Both the position numbers and the translations under genes were made by a program. 64,000 nt of DNA. Source: Solirubrobacterales bacterium. GTDB lineage: Bacteria > Actinomycetota > Thermoleophilia > Solirubrobacterales > 70-9. The DNA lies in assembly GCA_009691195.1 (NCBI GenBank), contig SHVA01000007.1, forward strand, positions 16,480 to 80,479, given 5' to 3'. Each line of letters opens with the position of its first letter. Positions within the stretch are counted from its first letter, which is position 1. Shown one piece after another: positions 55,610 through 64,000 of the stretch. Below the pieces are notes generated by a model, which worked only from the letters and a program-made list of their open reading frames with translations, made no database searches and was not told where the DNA came from.

Positions 55610-56707
55610 ATTCTCGGGCGGGGCCCAGCGGGATTCGCCGTCGTCTGCCTCGCCGCCCTTGCCGGCGCCTGCTCGCTGATCCCCTCAGCCGCGGCTGCGG
55701 CTCCGGCGCGCGGTGGGTGCCCCGCCCCGCCGGGGTCGCTGAGCCCGGCGGGCACCGGGCCACAGCGGTTCACGATGATGCTGCGGGTCAACAAGCCCGA
55801 CAACGTGCAGACCTACGCGGGCCCCGGCGGGGCGCACGGTGGCCTCCGCGCGCGGATCAGGAGCCGCGACATATTCGTCGTCAACACGCGCTATGCGGGC
55901 TCCAAGCGCTCGGAGTGGGAGAAGATCGTCACCGGGCTGCACGAGAGCTTCCCCTGCAACCGGATCGTCTCGCTCAACGGCCTGGGCGGGCGGCCGGGGC
56001 GGCCTGGGGACTCCGCCGCGCTGATCGACCGGCCCGAGGTCTCGACGCTGATGCTGGATTGGGAGCTGTACGACTGGAACAAGGGCCGGCGGCGCTCGAC
56101 GCCCGCGTGGGACAGCCGCTTCGGCGTCGCGCGGGCCCGGGCCGCCAAGCGGCTCGCCGCCCTCGCAAAGCGCTCCTCGATCTCGACGCCCCCCGACGGC
56201 CGGCGCGTCGGGCTCGTCCCGGCGACCTACGCCGACTGGGACTACGGCCTGATCGCCAAGACCGCCGATCGCCGCAACCACCAGGTCCGCGGGAGGCGCA
56301 GGGCCTTCCAGGCGGTGCAGACCCAGGGCTTCTGCCAGGCGGGGGCGGACTCGTTCGACTCGGTCTCGGCCGGGCTCCTCGACCAGTACACGCCACCGCC
56401 GCGCCGCAAGCGGCTGCCCGGGCCCAAGAAAAAGAAGCCGAGATACCGGAAGGTCAACGTGAAGCCGCGCGCCAGCGAGCGCAATCTGGCGCTCGAGGTC
56501 TCCTTCAGCAACACGCCCGACCCCGGCTCATCGCTTCCCGTGGCAAGCGTCAGCCCCGGCCTCGCCTCCAAGTGCGTCCGTCGCGCGCTGCGCCGCGGCG
56601 GCGGCGGCTTCCTCTTCTGGGCACACCCGGACTCGGTGCGCGCGCTGGTGAAGACGCGGCGGGTCTGCGTCCTGCGGCCCCCGCCGGCCGGCAGGCGGGC
56701 CTGCTGA
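55610..56707 (+). CDS. Secreted protein of unknown function, no canonical start codon
   Basis: The first ATG is 55775, but the frame upstream encodes an obvious signal peptide (GFAVVCLAALAGACSLIPSA ending AAAAAP) with no ATG, GTG or TTG. Candidates are ATT 55610 or GTA 55601, which overlaps the decarboxylase stop. The mature region holds VSLNGLGG, LMLDWELYDWN and GLVPATYADWDYG, which hint at a beta/alpha-barrel or hydrolase-like fold. A basic, Pro/Lys-rich linker near residue 260 is followed by a short tail domain. I do not recognise the family. The start may be a rare codon, or a base may be missing from the sequence. Confidence 0.65.
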   Translation: MLGRGPAGFAVVCLAALAGACSLIPSAAAAAPARGGCPAPPGSLSPAGTGPQRFTMMLRVNKPDNVQTYAGPGGAHGGLRARIRSRDIFVVNTRYAGSKRSEWEKIVTGLHESFPCNRIVSLNGLGGRPGRPGDSAALIDRPEVSTLMLDWELYDWNKGRRRSTPAWDSRFGVARARAAKRLAALAKRSSISTPPDGRRVGLVPATYADWDYGLIAKTADRRNHQVRGRRRAFQAVQTQGFCQAGADSFDSVSAGLLDQYTPPPRRKRLPGPKKKKPRYRKVNVKPRASERNLALEVSFSNTPDPGSSLPVASVSPGLASKCVRRALRRGGGGFLFWAHPDSVRALVKTRRVCVLRPPPAGRRAC

Positions 56708-56732
56708 GGATCGCCCGGGCCGCGCTCGCTGC

Positions 56733-57743
56733 CTAGCGGCTGATCACGAGCTTCGAATCATGCGCCGAGAAGGCCTCCGCAGCGTCGTCCCAACCTGCTC
56801 GCTCCCCGGTCACCAGCTCGGGCTGGAAGCGGCCCTCACGGACCAGGTCCAGGGCCCGCTCCATCGCCGGGCGGGCGTGGACGCGGCCGGTGTGGAGCCG
56901 GATGCCCTTCGTGTACATCTCGAGCATCGGCAGCGGCGTGGACTGCTCGAAGTAGATCGCGTTGACCGTGCAGATCCCGTCAGGAGCGGTCGAGCGCAGG
57001 GCGCAGGCGAGGCCCTCGTGGCTGGCGCTGAAGTCGACGGTGATCGGGTAGGGGCCGAGGCGCTCCGGGAACTCCGGTTCGAGCACATTGGCGCCGAGCC
57101 GCTCGGCGAGCTCCCGGTCCCGCCCCCCGCCCCCGGCGAAGTCGACCCGGCCCGCCCCGAGCGCGACGGCGATTGCCACCGCGTATAGGGCGATCGAGCC
57201 GGCGCCGCCACAGACGAGCAGCTCCGAGCCGGGGTCCTGCTCCAGCTGTGGCCCGACCGAGCGCCAGGCATCGGGGATGTTGTCGGAGAGGCTCGCGATC
57301 GCCTCGGGCTCGATGCCGTCGGGGACAGCCAGCAGCATCGCGTCGGCGAACGGGACCCTGACCGCGTCGCTGAGGAAGCCGCCGTGGTTCTCACCGATCG
57401 GCAGCCCGTAGGTCGCCATCCGCCCGACCCGCTCGCAGTTGCCCGTCCGTCCCCGCGAGCAGGCGTGGCACTCGCCGCAGGCGACCTGGAACGGCACGCT
57501 GACCAGGTCCCCCGGCTTGACCGAGGAGACCGCGTCTCCGACATCGATCACCTCGGCCACGCCTTCGTGCCCGATCGGCAGCTCCCCCTCGTAAGGGAGC
57601 TTCCCGCGCGCCAGCCAGAGGTCGAGGTCGCAGGTGGCCACCACGAGCGGCTTCACGAGTGCCTCGCCACCGCCCTCGAGCGCCGGCTCGGGCACATCGC
57701 GCCACTCGAGCTTGCCCTTCTCGAGGAAGGTGAGCTGCCTCAC
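56733..57743 (-). CDS. Zinc-dependent alcohol dehydrogenase (MDR superfamily)
   Basis: 336-aa enzyme. Catalytic zinc ligands are suggested by ATCDLDLWL (Cys38) and PIGHEGVAEV (His-Glu); the structural zinc lobe has ACGECHACSRGRTGNC. The Rossmann region is GGAGSIALYAVAIAVALGAG. Its ATG overlaps the tautomerase stop by 4 bp, so the two are coupled, and the flavodoxin-fold gene lies upstream on the same strand. Substrate is unknown. Confidence 0.87.
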   Translation of the reverse strand: MRQLTFLEKGKLEWRDVPEPALEGGGEALVKPLVVATCDLDLWLARGKLPYEGELPIGHEGVAEVIDVGDAVSSVKPGDLVSVPFQVACGECHACSRGRTGNCERVGRMATYGLPIGENHGGFLSDAVRVPFADAMLLAVPDGIEPEAIASLSDNIPDAWRSVGPQLEQDPGSELLVCGGAGSIALYAVAIAVALGAGRVDFAGGGGRDRELAERLGANVLEPEFPERLGPYPITVDFSASHEGLACALRSTAPDGICTVNAIYFEQSTPLPMLEMYTKGIRLHTGRVHARPAMERALDLVREGRFQPELVTGERAGWDDAAEAFSAHDSKLVISR

Positions 57744-58003
57744 GCGGGTGTCTCGGCCGCGTCGCTGAGCGCGCCGTCGGGCACCGTGCCGTCGATCACC
57801 ACGTGCGGGTCGGCGACCCCGTCGGGAGCCTGGATCGCGGCAGCGCCCAGCTCGTGCAGGTGGGCCCAGGCGACCGAGCGGAAGAACTCCGTGTCGGGCG
57901 CGCCCTCCCAGTGCAGCAGGGCGGATGCCATACGGCGGGGGAGGTCGGCCCTGGCCTCGTCGGAGAATGTTCCCTCAGTGATGGTGATCTCGAGCTTCGG
58001 CGT
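57740..58003 (-). CDS. 4-oxalocrotonate tautomerase-like protein with ACG start
   Basis: 87-aa protein reading (M)PKLEITITEGTFSDEARADL ... WEGAPDTEFFRS when started at ACG 58003. An N-terminal proline after the initiator is the catalytic base of the tautomerase superfamily, and here Pro follows ACG directly. AGGAG lies 6 nt upstream of the ACG. The first canonical start (ATG 57931) would lose the catalytic Pro and first strand. So ACG is either a true near-cognate start or a mutated or misread ATG. Operon partner of the alcohol dehydrogenase. Confidence 0.78.
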   Translation of the reverse strand, partial: TPKLEITITEGTFSDEARADLPRRMASALLHWEGAPDTEFFRSVAWAHLHELGAAAIQAPDGVADPHVVIDGTVPDGALSDAAETPA

Positions 58004-58053
58004 GCGGTCTCCTCATATCGGTGATTTCGGCCTCGAAAGCTGTGCGGATCGGC

Positions 58054-58736
58054 TCAACCCGTGTGCACGGCGTCTCCGCCGTGCGCTTCCAGCGTGTTCC
58101 CGATCGGGGGGATCGGGTTGTCGCGCATGATCCGCGCCATGTGGAGCAGGTTGTGGGCGCACCAGGAGCTGGTCCGCTGCGTGTAGGGGTGCTCGGGGCC
58201 CCCGGCATCCAGGTAGGAGGGGCCCGGACCGGCGTCTCCCACCCAGTAGGTGTCGGCGTTGGGCGGAACCACGCAGCCGAGGTGGGTCATGTTGAACAGG
58301 GTCGTCTCGGCGCTGGCGTGGGCGCCGTCCTCGTTGCCGGTCACGACCACTCCGGCGACCTTGTTGTAGAGCGGGTACTGGCCGACGCGTTGGTCTCGTT
58401 GTAGGTCCCGTCAAGGCGCTCGATCACCATCTGGCAGACCGAGGAGCGGACTCCGAACCAGATCGACATACCCATCAGCAGGATGTCGGCGGCGTAGACC
58501 TTCTCCAGGATCTGGGGCCACTCGTCGCCGTCGCCCTCGTCGGAGCTGACGCCGAACTTGACGTCGTAATCCACCGGCCGCAGGATCTCGGTCTCGACCC
58601 CGTGCTCGCCGAGCAGGCCCAGGACCCGGTTCATCAGGGCCTCGGTATGGGAGGTCTCGGGGGACTTCTTCAGCGTGCAGTTGATCCCGAGGGCGCTGAG
58701 TCCCTCGCCGGCGTCCGCGCCGAGTTCCTGTGCCAT
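58054..58736 (-). pseudogene. Flavodoxin-fold NAD(P)H-dependent reductase, one frameshift
   Basis: The N-terminal frame from ATG 58736 encodes INCTLKKSPETSHTEALMNR, then IWFGVRSSVCQMVIERLDGT, the flavodoxin-like NADPH-dependent FMN reductase pattern, and is lost after YNETN. From about 58385 a second frame continues QYPLYNKVAGVVVTGNEDGAH to LEAHGGDAVHTG at 58054. One missing base near 58386-58392 (AACGCGTCGG probably AACGCGGTCGG) accounts for both. It likely reduces flavin or quinone. It heads the run to tautomerase and alcohol dehydrogenase. Confidence 0.85.
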
Positions 58737-58824
58737 GCGGTCTCCAGTCGTCGAGTCTGTCCGTGCCCGCCGAGCCTATCCCTCTCCGGGAGCCGCGAGG
58801 CCGATCGGCTAGCCTGGCCGGGCC

Positions 58825-59886
58825 TTGAGCACCTACGACCAGATCGTGGAGCTGCCGCTCGAGATCGACTCCTACGAGCTCGAGGGACTCTCCTTCGAAG
58901 CCCCGGGCTTCGACCGGCTGAGCACGGTCGTCCACCTGCGCGGCGGGGGCGAGGAGGGCGTCGGCGAGGACGTCGTCTACGACGCGCTCGACCACATCGC
59001 CCTCCAGGACGCCGGGGCGAGCCAACCCCTCGCGGGCAAGCACACGATCGCGAGCTTCTCGAAGCTGCTGGACGGGCTCGACCTCTTCCCGAGCCCGCCC
59101 GAGGGGGACGTCTCGCGCAACTACAGGCGCTGGGCGTTCGAGAGCGCCGCGCTCGACCTGGCGTTGCGCCAGGCGGGCAGCCCGCTCCATGGGGTCCTCG
59201 GCCGCGAGCCGCGGCCGCTGAGCTTCGTCGTCTCGATGCGCCTGACGCCCCCGGGCTCCGAGGAGCGCTCGACGATCGAGCCCGTTCGCAAGCGCCTCGA
59301 GATCTACCCGGGCCTCCGCTTCAAGCTCGACCCCACCAACGACTGGACCGACGGGCTGATCGCGGAGCTGGTCGCGACCGGGGCAGTGGACTCGCTCGAC
59401 CTCAAGGGCCACTACAGCGGCACGCCGGTGGACGTCGAGACCGACCCCGTGCTCTACGGGAAGCTGATCGAGGCGTTTCCCGAGGCCTGGCTCGAGGACC
59501 CCGACGTCAATGACGAGACCCGGCCGATCCTCGACCCGGTCGCCGAGCGGGTCACATGGGACGCGCCGATCCACTCAGTGTCCGACATCGAGTCCCAGCC
59601 CTGGAAGCCGAAGATGCTCAATATCAAGCCGTCGCGCTTCGGGCCGCTCAGCGCTCTCTTCGCCGCCTATGACCACTGCGAGGCCGAGGGGATCGGCGCC
59701 TACGGCGGCGGGCAATGGGAGCTCGGCCCCGGCCGGGGCCACATCCAGTACCTGGCTTCGGTCTTCCACCCCGACACGCCCAACGACGTCGCCCCCTCGG
59801 GCTACAACACCGCGGGCACCGAGCCGGGCCTGCCGTCGAGCCCGCTCGCCCCCCAGCTGAGCCCGACCGGGTTCAGGTGGGCCTAA
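58825..59886 (+). CDS. Enolase-superfamily (mandelate racemase/OSBS-like) enzyme
   Basis: 353-aa protein of the enolase superfamily. N-terminal capping strands (VELPLEIDSYELEGLSFE), a barrel Lys in LRFKLDPTNDW, candidate metal ligands in SLDLKGHYSG, WLEDPDVND and SVSDIES, and a late Lys in MLNIKPSRFG. The reaction would proceed by abstraction of a proton next to a carboxylate, but the substrate cannot be inferred. TTG 58825 starts within a promoter-like context, with TAGCCT at 58810-58815 only 9 nt upstream, so it may be leaderless. Confidence 0.75.
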   Translation: MSTYDQIVELPLEIDSYELEGLSFEAPGFDRLSTVVHLRGGGEEGVGEDVVYDALDHIALQDAGASQPLAGKHTIASFSKLLDGLDLFPSPPEGDVSRNYRRWAFESAALDLALRQAGSPLHGVLGREPRPLSFVVSMRLTPPGSEERSTIEPVRKRLEIYPGLRFKLDPTNDWTDGLIAELVATGAVDSLDLKGHYSGTPVDVETDPVLYGKLIEAFPEAWLEDPDVNDETRPILDPVAERVTWDAPIHSVSDIESQPWKPKMLNIKPSRFGPLSALFAAYDHCEAEGIGAYGGGQWELGPGRGHIQYLASVFHPDTPNDVAPSGYNTAGTEPGLPSSPLAPQLSPTGFRWA

Positions 59887-59968
59887 CTTCGAGGCGCTCG
59901 CATTAGGTATCCCTGTGGCGCCGGATGGCTAGCCTGGGGCCAACCGACCGCGTAAGAAAGGGACCCAA

Positions 59969-60502
59969 GTGGCAGAGAAGAGCTTCGCCGACGCACTGAA
60001 CGAGCAGATCTCGAACGAGTTCGCGGCATCCCAGCAGTACGTAGGGGCCGCCGTCTACTACGACAGCGAGACCCTGCCGCGGCTGGCGTCCTTCTTCTAC
60101 CGCCAGGCGGTCGAAGAGCGCAACCACGCGATGATCATGGTCCAGTACCTGCTCGACACCGACGAGGCGGTTCGGATCCCGGACATCAAGTCCCAGCAGA
60201 CCAGCTACGACGACATCGTCGGGCCAGTGCAGATGGCGCTCGAGCAGGAAAAGCGGGTCAGCGGCGAGATCAACGCCCTGTTCGCACTGGCGAGGGAGAG
60301 CGGTGACTATCGCGCCGAACAGTTCCTCAACTGGTTCATCAAGGAACAGGTCGAGGAGGTCTCCTCGATGACCGACCTCCAGAACGTGGTCGAGCGCTCC
60401 AAGAACGAGCCGGACCTGGTCGAGCAGTTCCTCGCCCGGGAGGCGGTCGGCGACGCGGGCAACGACCCGCAGGCCCCCGAGGCCGCGGGCGGAGCGCTCT
60501 AG
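59969..60502 (+). CDS. Ferritin
   Basis: 177-aa four-helix ferritin. The ferroxidase ligands fit ISNEFAASQQYVGAAVYYDSE and FFYRQAVEERNHAMIMVQYL (ExxH), and FIKEQVEEVSSM (ExxxE). It stores iron and protects from Fenton chemistry. GTG 59969 follows AAAGGGA. The tail is acidic/Ala-rich. It ends 4 bp into the convergent membrane protein gene. Confidence 0.92.
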   Translation: MAEKSFADALNEQISNEFAASQQYVGAAVYYDSETLPRLASFFYRQAVEERNHAMIMVQYLLDTDEAVRIPDIKSQQTSYDDIVGPVQMALEQEKRVSGEINALFALARESGDYRAEQFLNWFIKEQVEEVSSMTDLQNVVERSKNEPDLVEQFLAREAVGDAGNDPQAPEAAGGAL

Positions 60503-62169
60503 CCAGAAACCTGCGTGCCCAGCGGCCGAACCTCGGCCTCGGGACCGCGCTGGGCCGCAAACAGGGCCGCCAGCACCAGCGGCGCGAACCAGACCGCGTA
60601 GGGGTAGAACCAGTGCGTGGCGGCGACCTGGACCGCGATGATCGCCGCCGCGGCCAGCGCGGCCACCTGCACGGGCGAGCGCCGCCTGGGCACGAAGAAC
60701 AGCGCCAGCGCAAACAGGGCGGCAAATGCCTTGACCGCGCTCTGAAGCGGGTCGAGGGAGGGAGCCAGCCCCCAGATGCTGAACGGGGACCCTCGCGAGG
60801 CCTGGTAGCCGAAGGAGCGGTCATAGAGCTCGGAGACGCCGCCGTCGGGAAGCAGCGGCACGGTGACCGCGATCGCGACCAGGGCGAAGGGGATCGCGAA
60901 GGCGAGCACCGACCTCGGGCTGCGGTCGCCACGGCCGGCGGCGAACAGGGGCGCCAGCGCCAGCGGCCCGAACTTGGTCAGGCCGGCGAGCGCCGCGAGC
61001 GCCCCGCGCGCCGGGGCCGACGCGAAGACGCAGAGGGTGAGCACCAACAGCAATGCGACCAGCGAATCGTTGAAGCTCGAGCCCAGCGTGTAGATCGTGA
61101 ACGGGTAGGCGAGCCAGGCGAATGAGAGCGCGACCCCGAGCGTCGCCCCCTCCTCACCGGGCCGCAGCCTCCTTCCGAGCCAGAGCAGGGAGAGAGCCGT
61201 GAGCAGGTCAAAGCCGAGCGCCGCGTAGCGCGCCGGCGGCACGTCGTCCCACTGCCCGCTCCAGGGCAGGGCCCGCTCGAAGGGCAGGTAGACGATGTAG
61301 GTGACGGGGCCGTAGACGTCGCCCCGGATCGGCAGCCCCTCCGAGGCGCCCTCGCCGTAGACGTCCTCGCCCGCAGCGAGCCGGTCGGCGCCGATCACGC
61401 CGGCAAGGCCGACGTCGATGACCTTCCCGTCGCTCGCCTGGAAGGCGACCCGGACGGCGATCAGGGCGACGATCCCGACGATCAGCCAGGTCCTCGAGAC
61501 CACGGGAAGGAGCCGGTCGCGGCTTTCGAAGGGCCGGAAGCCGGCCATGAGCATTCGGGCGAAGAGGTAGCCGAGCACCGGGTAGACCAGCGGCACCGAG
61601 ACATCGATCTCGCCCCGGTTGAAGAAGAAGAGGGAGGCGCTCAAGGAGAGCAGCGCCAGCAGGTCGAGGTGGAGCAGACGGAATGGGCGCTTGGGGTCGA
61701 AGAACGGAGCCAGGAACAGCAGGCAGAGCGGCAGCCAGAACCAGGCCTCGTTGACGTTGCCCGAGACGGCGCCCCCGTAGCCGCGCGCCAGCCTGGTCTC
61801 CACCTGGTGGCCGGTCCAGGCCTCGAGCACTGCGCCACCGGAGTCGTCGAGCACGACCAGCGCCCGGGGCACGCCCCCGGAGTCGTAGTAGGTGACCTCC
61901 CAGCGGTCGTCCCCCCGGGTCGCCGCCACCGGCTCGAGCTCGCGCTGCTGCCGCTGCTCGAAGACCTCCGGGGTGTGGTCGGCGATCGTGATCGCCTCGA
62001 CCGGCGCAAGCCTGAAGCCGACCGGCGCCGAGTGGCCCGAGTGCTCGACCGGCGGCGGCAGCGGCGCGCCGCCGAACGGCGGCTGATCGGCCGGGTCAGG
62101 CGCGGCCGAGGCCGGCGGGGCGAGCGCCAGGGCCGCGAGGATTGCGATCGGCACGAGGGCTGTTCGCAT
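60499..62169 (-). CDS. Polytopic membrane protein, GT87/DUF2029-like glycosyltransferase
   Basis: About 556-aa protein with a signal peptide (MRTALVPIAILAALALAPPA), a ~110-aa extracytoplasmic domain rich in strands (WEVTYYDSGGVPRALVVLDD), and then about 10-12 helices. The GEDVYGEGASEGLPIRGDVYGPVTYIVYLPF loop resembles the acidic and YxP-type motif of GT87/mannosyltransferase-like proteins that use polyprenyl-phosphate sugars. ATG 62169 is chosen over TTG 62184. It lies next to the tRNA fragment at 62185. Confidence 0.75.
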   Translation of the reverse strand: MRTALVPIAILAALALAPPASAAPDPADQPPFGGAPLPPPVEHSGHSAPVGFRLAPVEAITIADHTPEVFEQRQQRELEPVAATRGDDRWEVTYYDSGGVPRALVVLDDSGGAVLEAWTGHQVETRLARGYGGAVSGNVNEAWFWLPLCLLFLAPFFDPKRPFRLLHLDLLALLSLSASLFFFNRGEIDVSVPLVYPVLGYLFARMLMAGFRPFESRDRLLPVVSRTWLIVGIVALIAVRVAFQASDGKVIDVGLAGVIGADRLAAGEDVYGEGASEGLPIRGDVYGPVTYIVYLPFERALPWSGQWDDVPPARYAALGFDLLTALSLLWLGRRLRPGEEGATLGVALSFAWLAYPFTIYTLGSSFNDSLVALLLVLTLCVFASAPARGALAALAGLTKFGPLALAPLFAAGRGDRSPRSVLAFAIPFALVAIAVTVPLLPDGGVSELYDRSFGYQASRGSPFSIWGLAPSLDPLQSAVKAFAALFALALFFVPRRRSPVQVAALAAAAIIAVQVAATHWFYPYAVWFAPLVLAALFAAQRGPEAEVRPLGTQVSG

Positions 62170-62184
62170 TCGCGCGCGGATCAA

Positions 62185-62227
<43 letters not shown>

Positions 62228-62348
62228 AGCGGTGGAAGGGATGCATGAGAGGGACAGTTTCTCCCATTGCCAAGGGGAATGACGTACCTGCCGCCGCCGC
62301 TATGAAGACCGGCTGGATTGCCGCAGTTAGCGGGCGATCGTCAGGCGT

Positions 62349-62366
62349 TTGGGCACTGGTGCCCAA
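62349..62366. promoter_or_regulatory. 18-bp inverted repeat
   Basis: TTGGGCACTGGTGCCCAA has 8-bp perfect arms and a 2-nt centre. It stands in the otherwise featureless 62228-62451 stretch between the tRNA fragment and the sialidase-like pseudogene. It may be an operator or an integration-related site. Confidence 0.45.
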
Positions 62367-62451
62367 TGCCTCTTGGGTCCCCACGGATTCGCGTTGAAAA
62401 AACCCCTCGGACTTCAGCTACGCGCCTGACGCTACGGCGCGTCGATACGGC

Positions 62452-63808
62452 TCACATATCGTCGATGGCGTGACGAGCGACCGGCTTCGCCATCGGATAG
62501 GCGGCGATGAATCCGTGCGGCCGCCAGGCCATGCCGACGTAGTCACCGATCGAACAGCAGCCGCGCACCACCCTCAGCGCCTGGGCAGGTTGAACGGACC
62601 CGCCACTGATCGCGTGCGCCAGGGCGCGCCGAAGCGTCGCGTCGTCGCGAGTGCGACCGCACCTTCCAGAAACCGTCGTGGGTCGCTCGGGCGATCACTT
62701 AGTGCAGCAATCCAACGGTGCCGCACCCGTCACCGCGATCGCCGGCAGCGCCGACTGGCCATGGACGTGCAAGGCATGGGTCTTCCAGGTGCGCCCTCCG
62801 TCCTTGGAGCGTGCGACGGCGACTCGTGACCTCCTGCGATTGGGGCCTGGTTCGGACCAGGCCACATAGACGTCACCGTTCGGCGTCACAGTCTGCGAAG
62901 GCAACCCGCCGATGGTTGCCAGGAGGTTCTGGCTGACGGTGTCGCTGGGCGGAAATCCCGAGGTTCGTCCGATCACGACGGGCGGGCCCCACCGGCGACC
63001 GCCGTTGCGCGAGCGCGCCACCATGATCTTCGCGGCTCCCGTACCGCTCTCCCCGCTGGCCAGGAGGAATACGTTCAGCAGCGAGCCGTCCCGGTTGACC
63101 AGAATCTCGCTGTTGGCGGGCCAGGAGGCAGCGGTGTGCGATCGTAGAGCTTCCGTGGCTTCGACCAGGACCTGCCCGCGTTTGTCGTCTTCGACAAAAG
63201 GCTGTAGCCCGAGTTGTACGCGGGGGGCGTCGCAGGGCGAAGGTGTAGTAGGCGACCTTCGGCCTCCGCGGATGCACCGAGAGGATCGGCTTGTCCCAGA
63301 AGGTACTGTCGCCGGGCTGAATCAGGAACGGCTTCGCCCAGGAAAAGCCGCCGTCGCGGGAGCGGCCGGCGAACATGCTCACCGACGGAGCGAACGGGTT
63401 GAGGCTCAGGATGTCGACGCCGCTGAAGTAGGAGGTACGCTCGTCGGAAGAAAAGGCAACGCCGGGATCGCTCGCCGCCTCCGCCGCCCCACCTGTGCAG
63501 GCCGAGAGCCCGGGAACGAGGATCCGCGAAAAGCTCCGGCCGCCGTCGCGCGATGCCATCACCAAATCCGACGCCGCGCCGTTCCTGGATCCACGAGACA
63601 AGGACGCGGCGCGGGTTGGTTGGGTCGACTGCGACGGAGGTCTCGACCGAGATCCCCCGGCTGAAGTTCAGATCCCCTGGGTGCAGGGGCCGGAGAACGG
63701 GCTGTTGAGGGAGATGCGGTTCGGCGGCTCGACGCGCAGGGCGGCGGCGGGCTCGGCCACGCTGGCAGCGACGGCCAGCGCGAGCACGGACGCCAGCCCG
63801 ATCGCCAC
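62452..63808 (-). pseudogene. Secreted sialidase/BNR-repeat-like protein, multiply frameshifted
   Basis: From GTG 63808 a signal peptide is seen (VAIGLASVLALAVAASVAEP). Segments then continue in changing frames: GDLNFSRGISVETSVAVDPT; LVMASRDGGRSFSRILVPGL; YNSGYSLLSKTTNAGRSWSK; ASWPANSEILVNRDGSLLNV; ARSRNGGRRWGPPVVIGRTS; and the C-terminal SIGDYVGMAWRPHGFIAAY ending at 62454. Asp-box-like SRDGGRSF, SRDGGFSW, SKDGGRTW and SRNGGRRW repeats mark a beta-propeller. At least five frame breaks (one in a C6 run near 63225) make the gene dead. It lies between a tRNA scar and a transposase fragment. Confidence 0.85.
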
Positions 63809-63846
63809 CGATCGGGGTGCTCCGCGTTCGGCCTCCCCGCCTGGTT

Positions 63847-64000
63847 CTAGTTGTCCTGCCCGGAGACGTTATGAACGCGACTGATCGGCGGCCGGTCCCC
63901 GATTGAGCTGTGGGGTCTGCGCTCGTTGTAGTAGTCCAGCCAGTGTGGCAAAGCGCGACGACGGTGCTCGGAGGAGCGGTAGGCGAGCCCGTAGCCCCAC
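63847..64000 (-). mobile_element. IS481/IS3-type transposase C-terminus (runs off the window)
   Basis: The reverse strand encodes WGYGLAYRSSEHRRRALPHW then LDYYNERRPHSSIGDRPP and ends HNVSGQDN with TAG at 63849-63847. YNxxRPHSSxGxRPP is the C-terminal signature of DDE integrase-core transposases of IS481/IS3 elements. The catalytic domain lies outside the window. Its position beside a decayed gene supports a mobile island here. Confidence 0.9.

Noticed and set aside
58380..58395. Programmed frameshift in the flavodoxin-fold gene
   Set aside because: No slippery heptamer or downstream stem was found; a simple base loss explains it.
59900..59960. Iron-box (IdeR-type) operator before ferritin
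   Set aside because: TTAGGTATCCC and GGCTAGCC are partly similar, but the 19-bp palindrome is not met, and GGCTAGCCTGG also occurs before the enolase-superfamily gene as a -10 context.
62470..62829. 119-codon plus-strand frame
   Set aside because: Arg-rich shadow of the reverse-strand sialidase-like pseudogene.

Overview
The window is high-GC DNA with dense, mostly co-oriented genes, frequent GTG starts, actinobacterial E2-E1 type 2-oxoglutarate dehydrogenase logic and several apparently leaderless genes. I infer an Actinomycetota chromosome. The gene mix (CocE-type secreted hydrolases, c-di-AMP riboswitch on an NlpC/P60-like gene, decaprenyl-phosphate phosphoribosyltransferase-like UbiA) suggests class Thermoleophilia, but that is inference, not proof.

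Layout. 1-10 kb: DEAD-box helicase (partial), quinone oxidoreductase, PfkB kinase, a Na+/H+ antiporter broken by a 16-bp tandem duplication, a DsbA-like protein, citrate synthase, small unknown proteins, a pair of acyl-CoA dehydrogenases and a SnoaL-like gene broken by a 14-bp tandem duplication. 10-15 kb: UbiA, alkyl-DHAP-synthase-like and fatty acyl-CoA reductase genes in one run, a candidate ether-lipid module. 15-23 kb: a single-chain lipoyl-E2-E1 2-oxoglutarate dehydrogenase and aconitase, converging on stacked hairpins. 22-27 kb: secreted hydrolase, SDR, and an NlpC/P60-like gene behind a c-di-AMP riboswitch, followed by a scar where a potA-like gene is cut off and joined to an RHS-repeat relic.

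27.6-55.6 kb is a polyamine/amine region with three arms. Arm A (minus strand, 35.3 to 27.6 kb) is Rieske oxygenase, two TetR regulators, PotD-PotB-PotC-PotA and a flavin amine oxidase, divergent from an acyl-CoA dehydrogenase and an ADP-forming acyl-CoA synthetase across a palindromic promoter. Arm B (minus, 46.2 to 39.5 kb) is class III aminotransferase, PucR regulator, saccharopine-dehydrogenase-like protein, alanine dehydrogenase and aldehyde dehydrogenase. Arm C (plus, 46.4 to 55.6 kb) is an APC permease, universal stress protein, a second PotA-D-B-C importer, a second aldehyde dehydrogenase and an Orn/Lys/Arg decarboxylase. Together they can import di/polyamines, transaminate them to aldehydes with pyruvate as acceptor, oxidise the aldehydes, and recycle alanine to pyruvate. 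A VapBC toxin-antitoxin pair sits between arms A and B.

56-62 kb holds an alcohol dehydrogenase, a tautomerase with an ACG start, a frameshifted flavodoxin-fold reductase, an enolase-superfamily enzyme, ferritin and a GT87-like membrane protein. At 62.2 kb there is a 43-nt 3' fragment of tRNA-Asp. Beyond it the DNA looks like a decayed island: a sialidase/BNR-like pseudogene with many frame breaks and the C-terminus of an IS481/IS3-type transposase running off the end.

Recurring oddities are short exact tandem duplications inside genes, single-base frame breaks, and genes whose only plausible start is non-canonical (ATA, ACG, possibly GTA/ATT). They may be real, or may reflect draft-sequence errors. 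Raw reads would decide.
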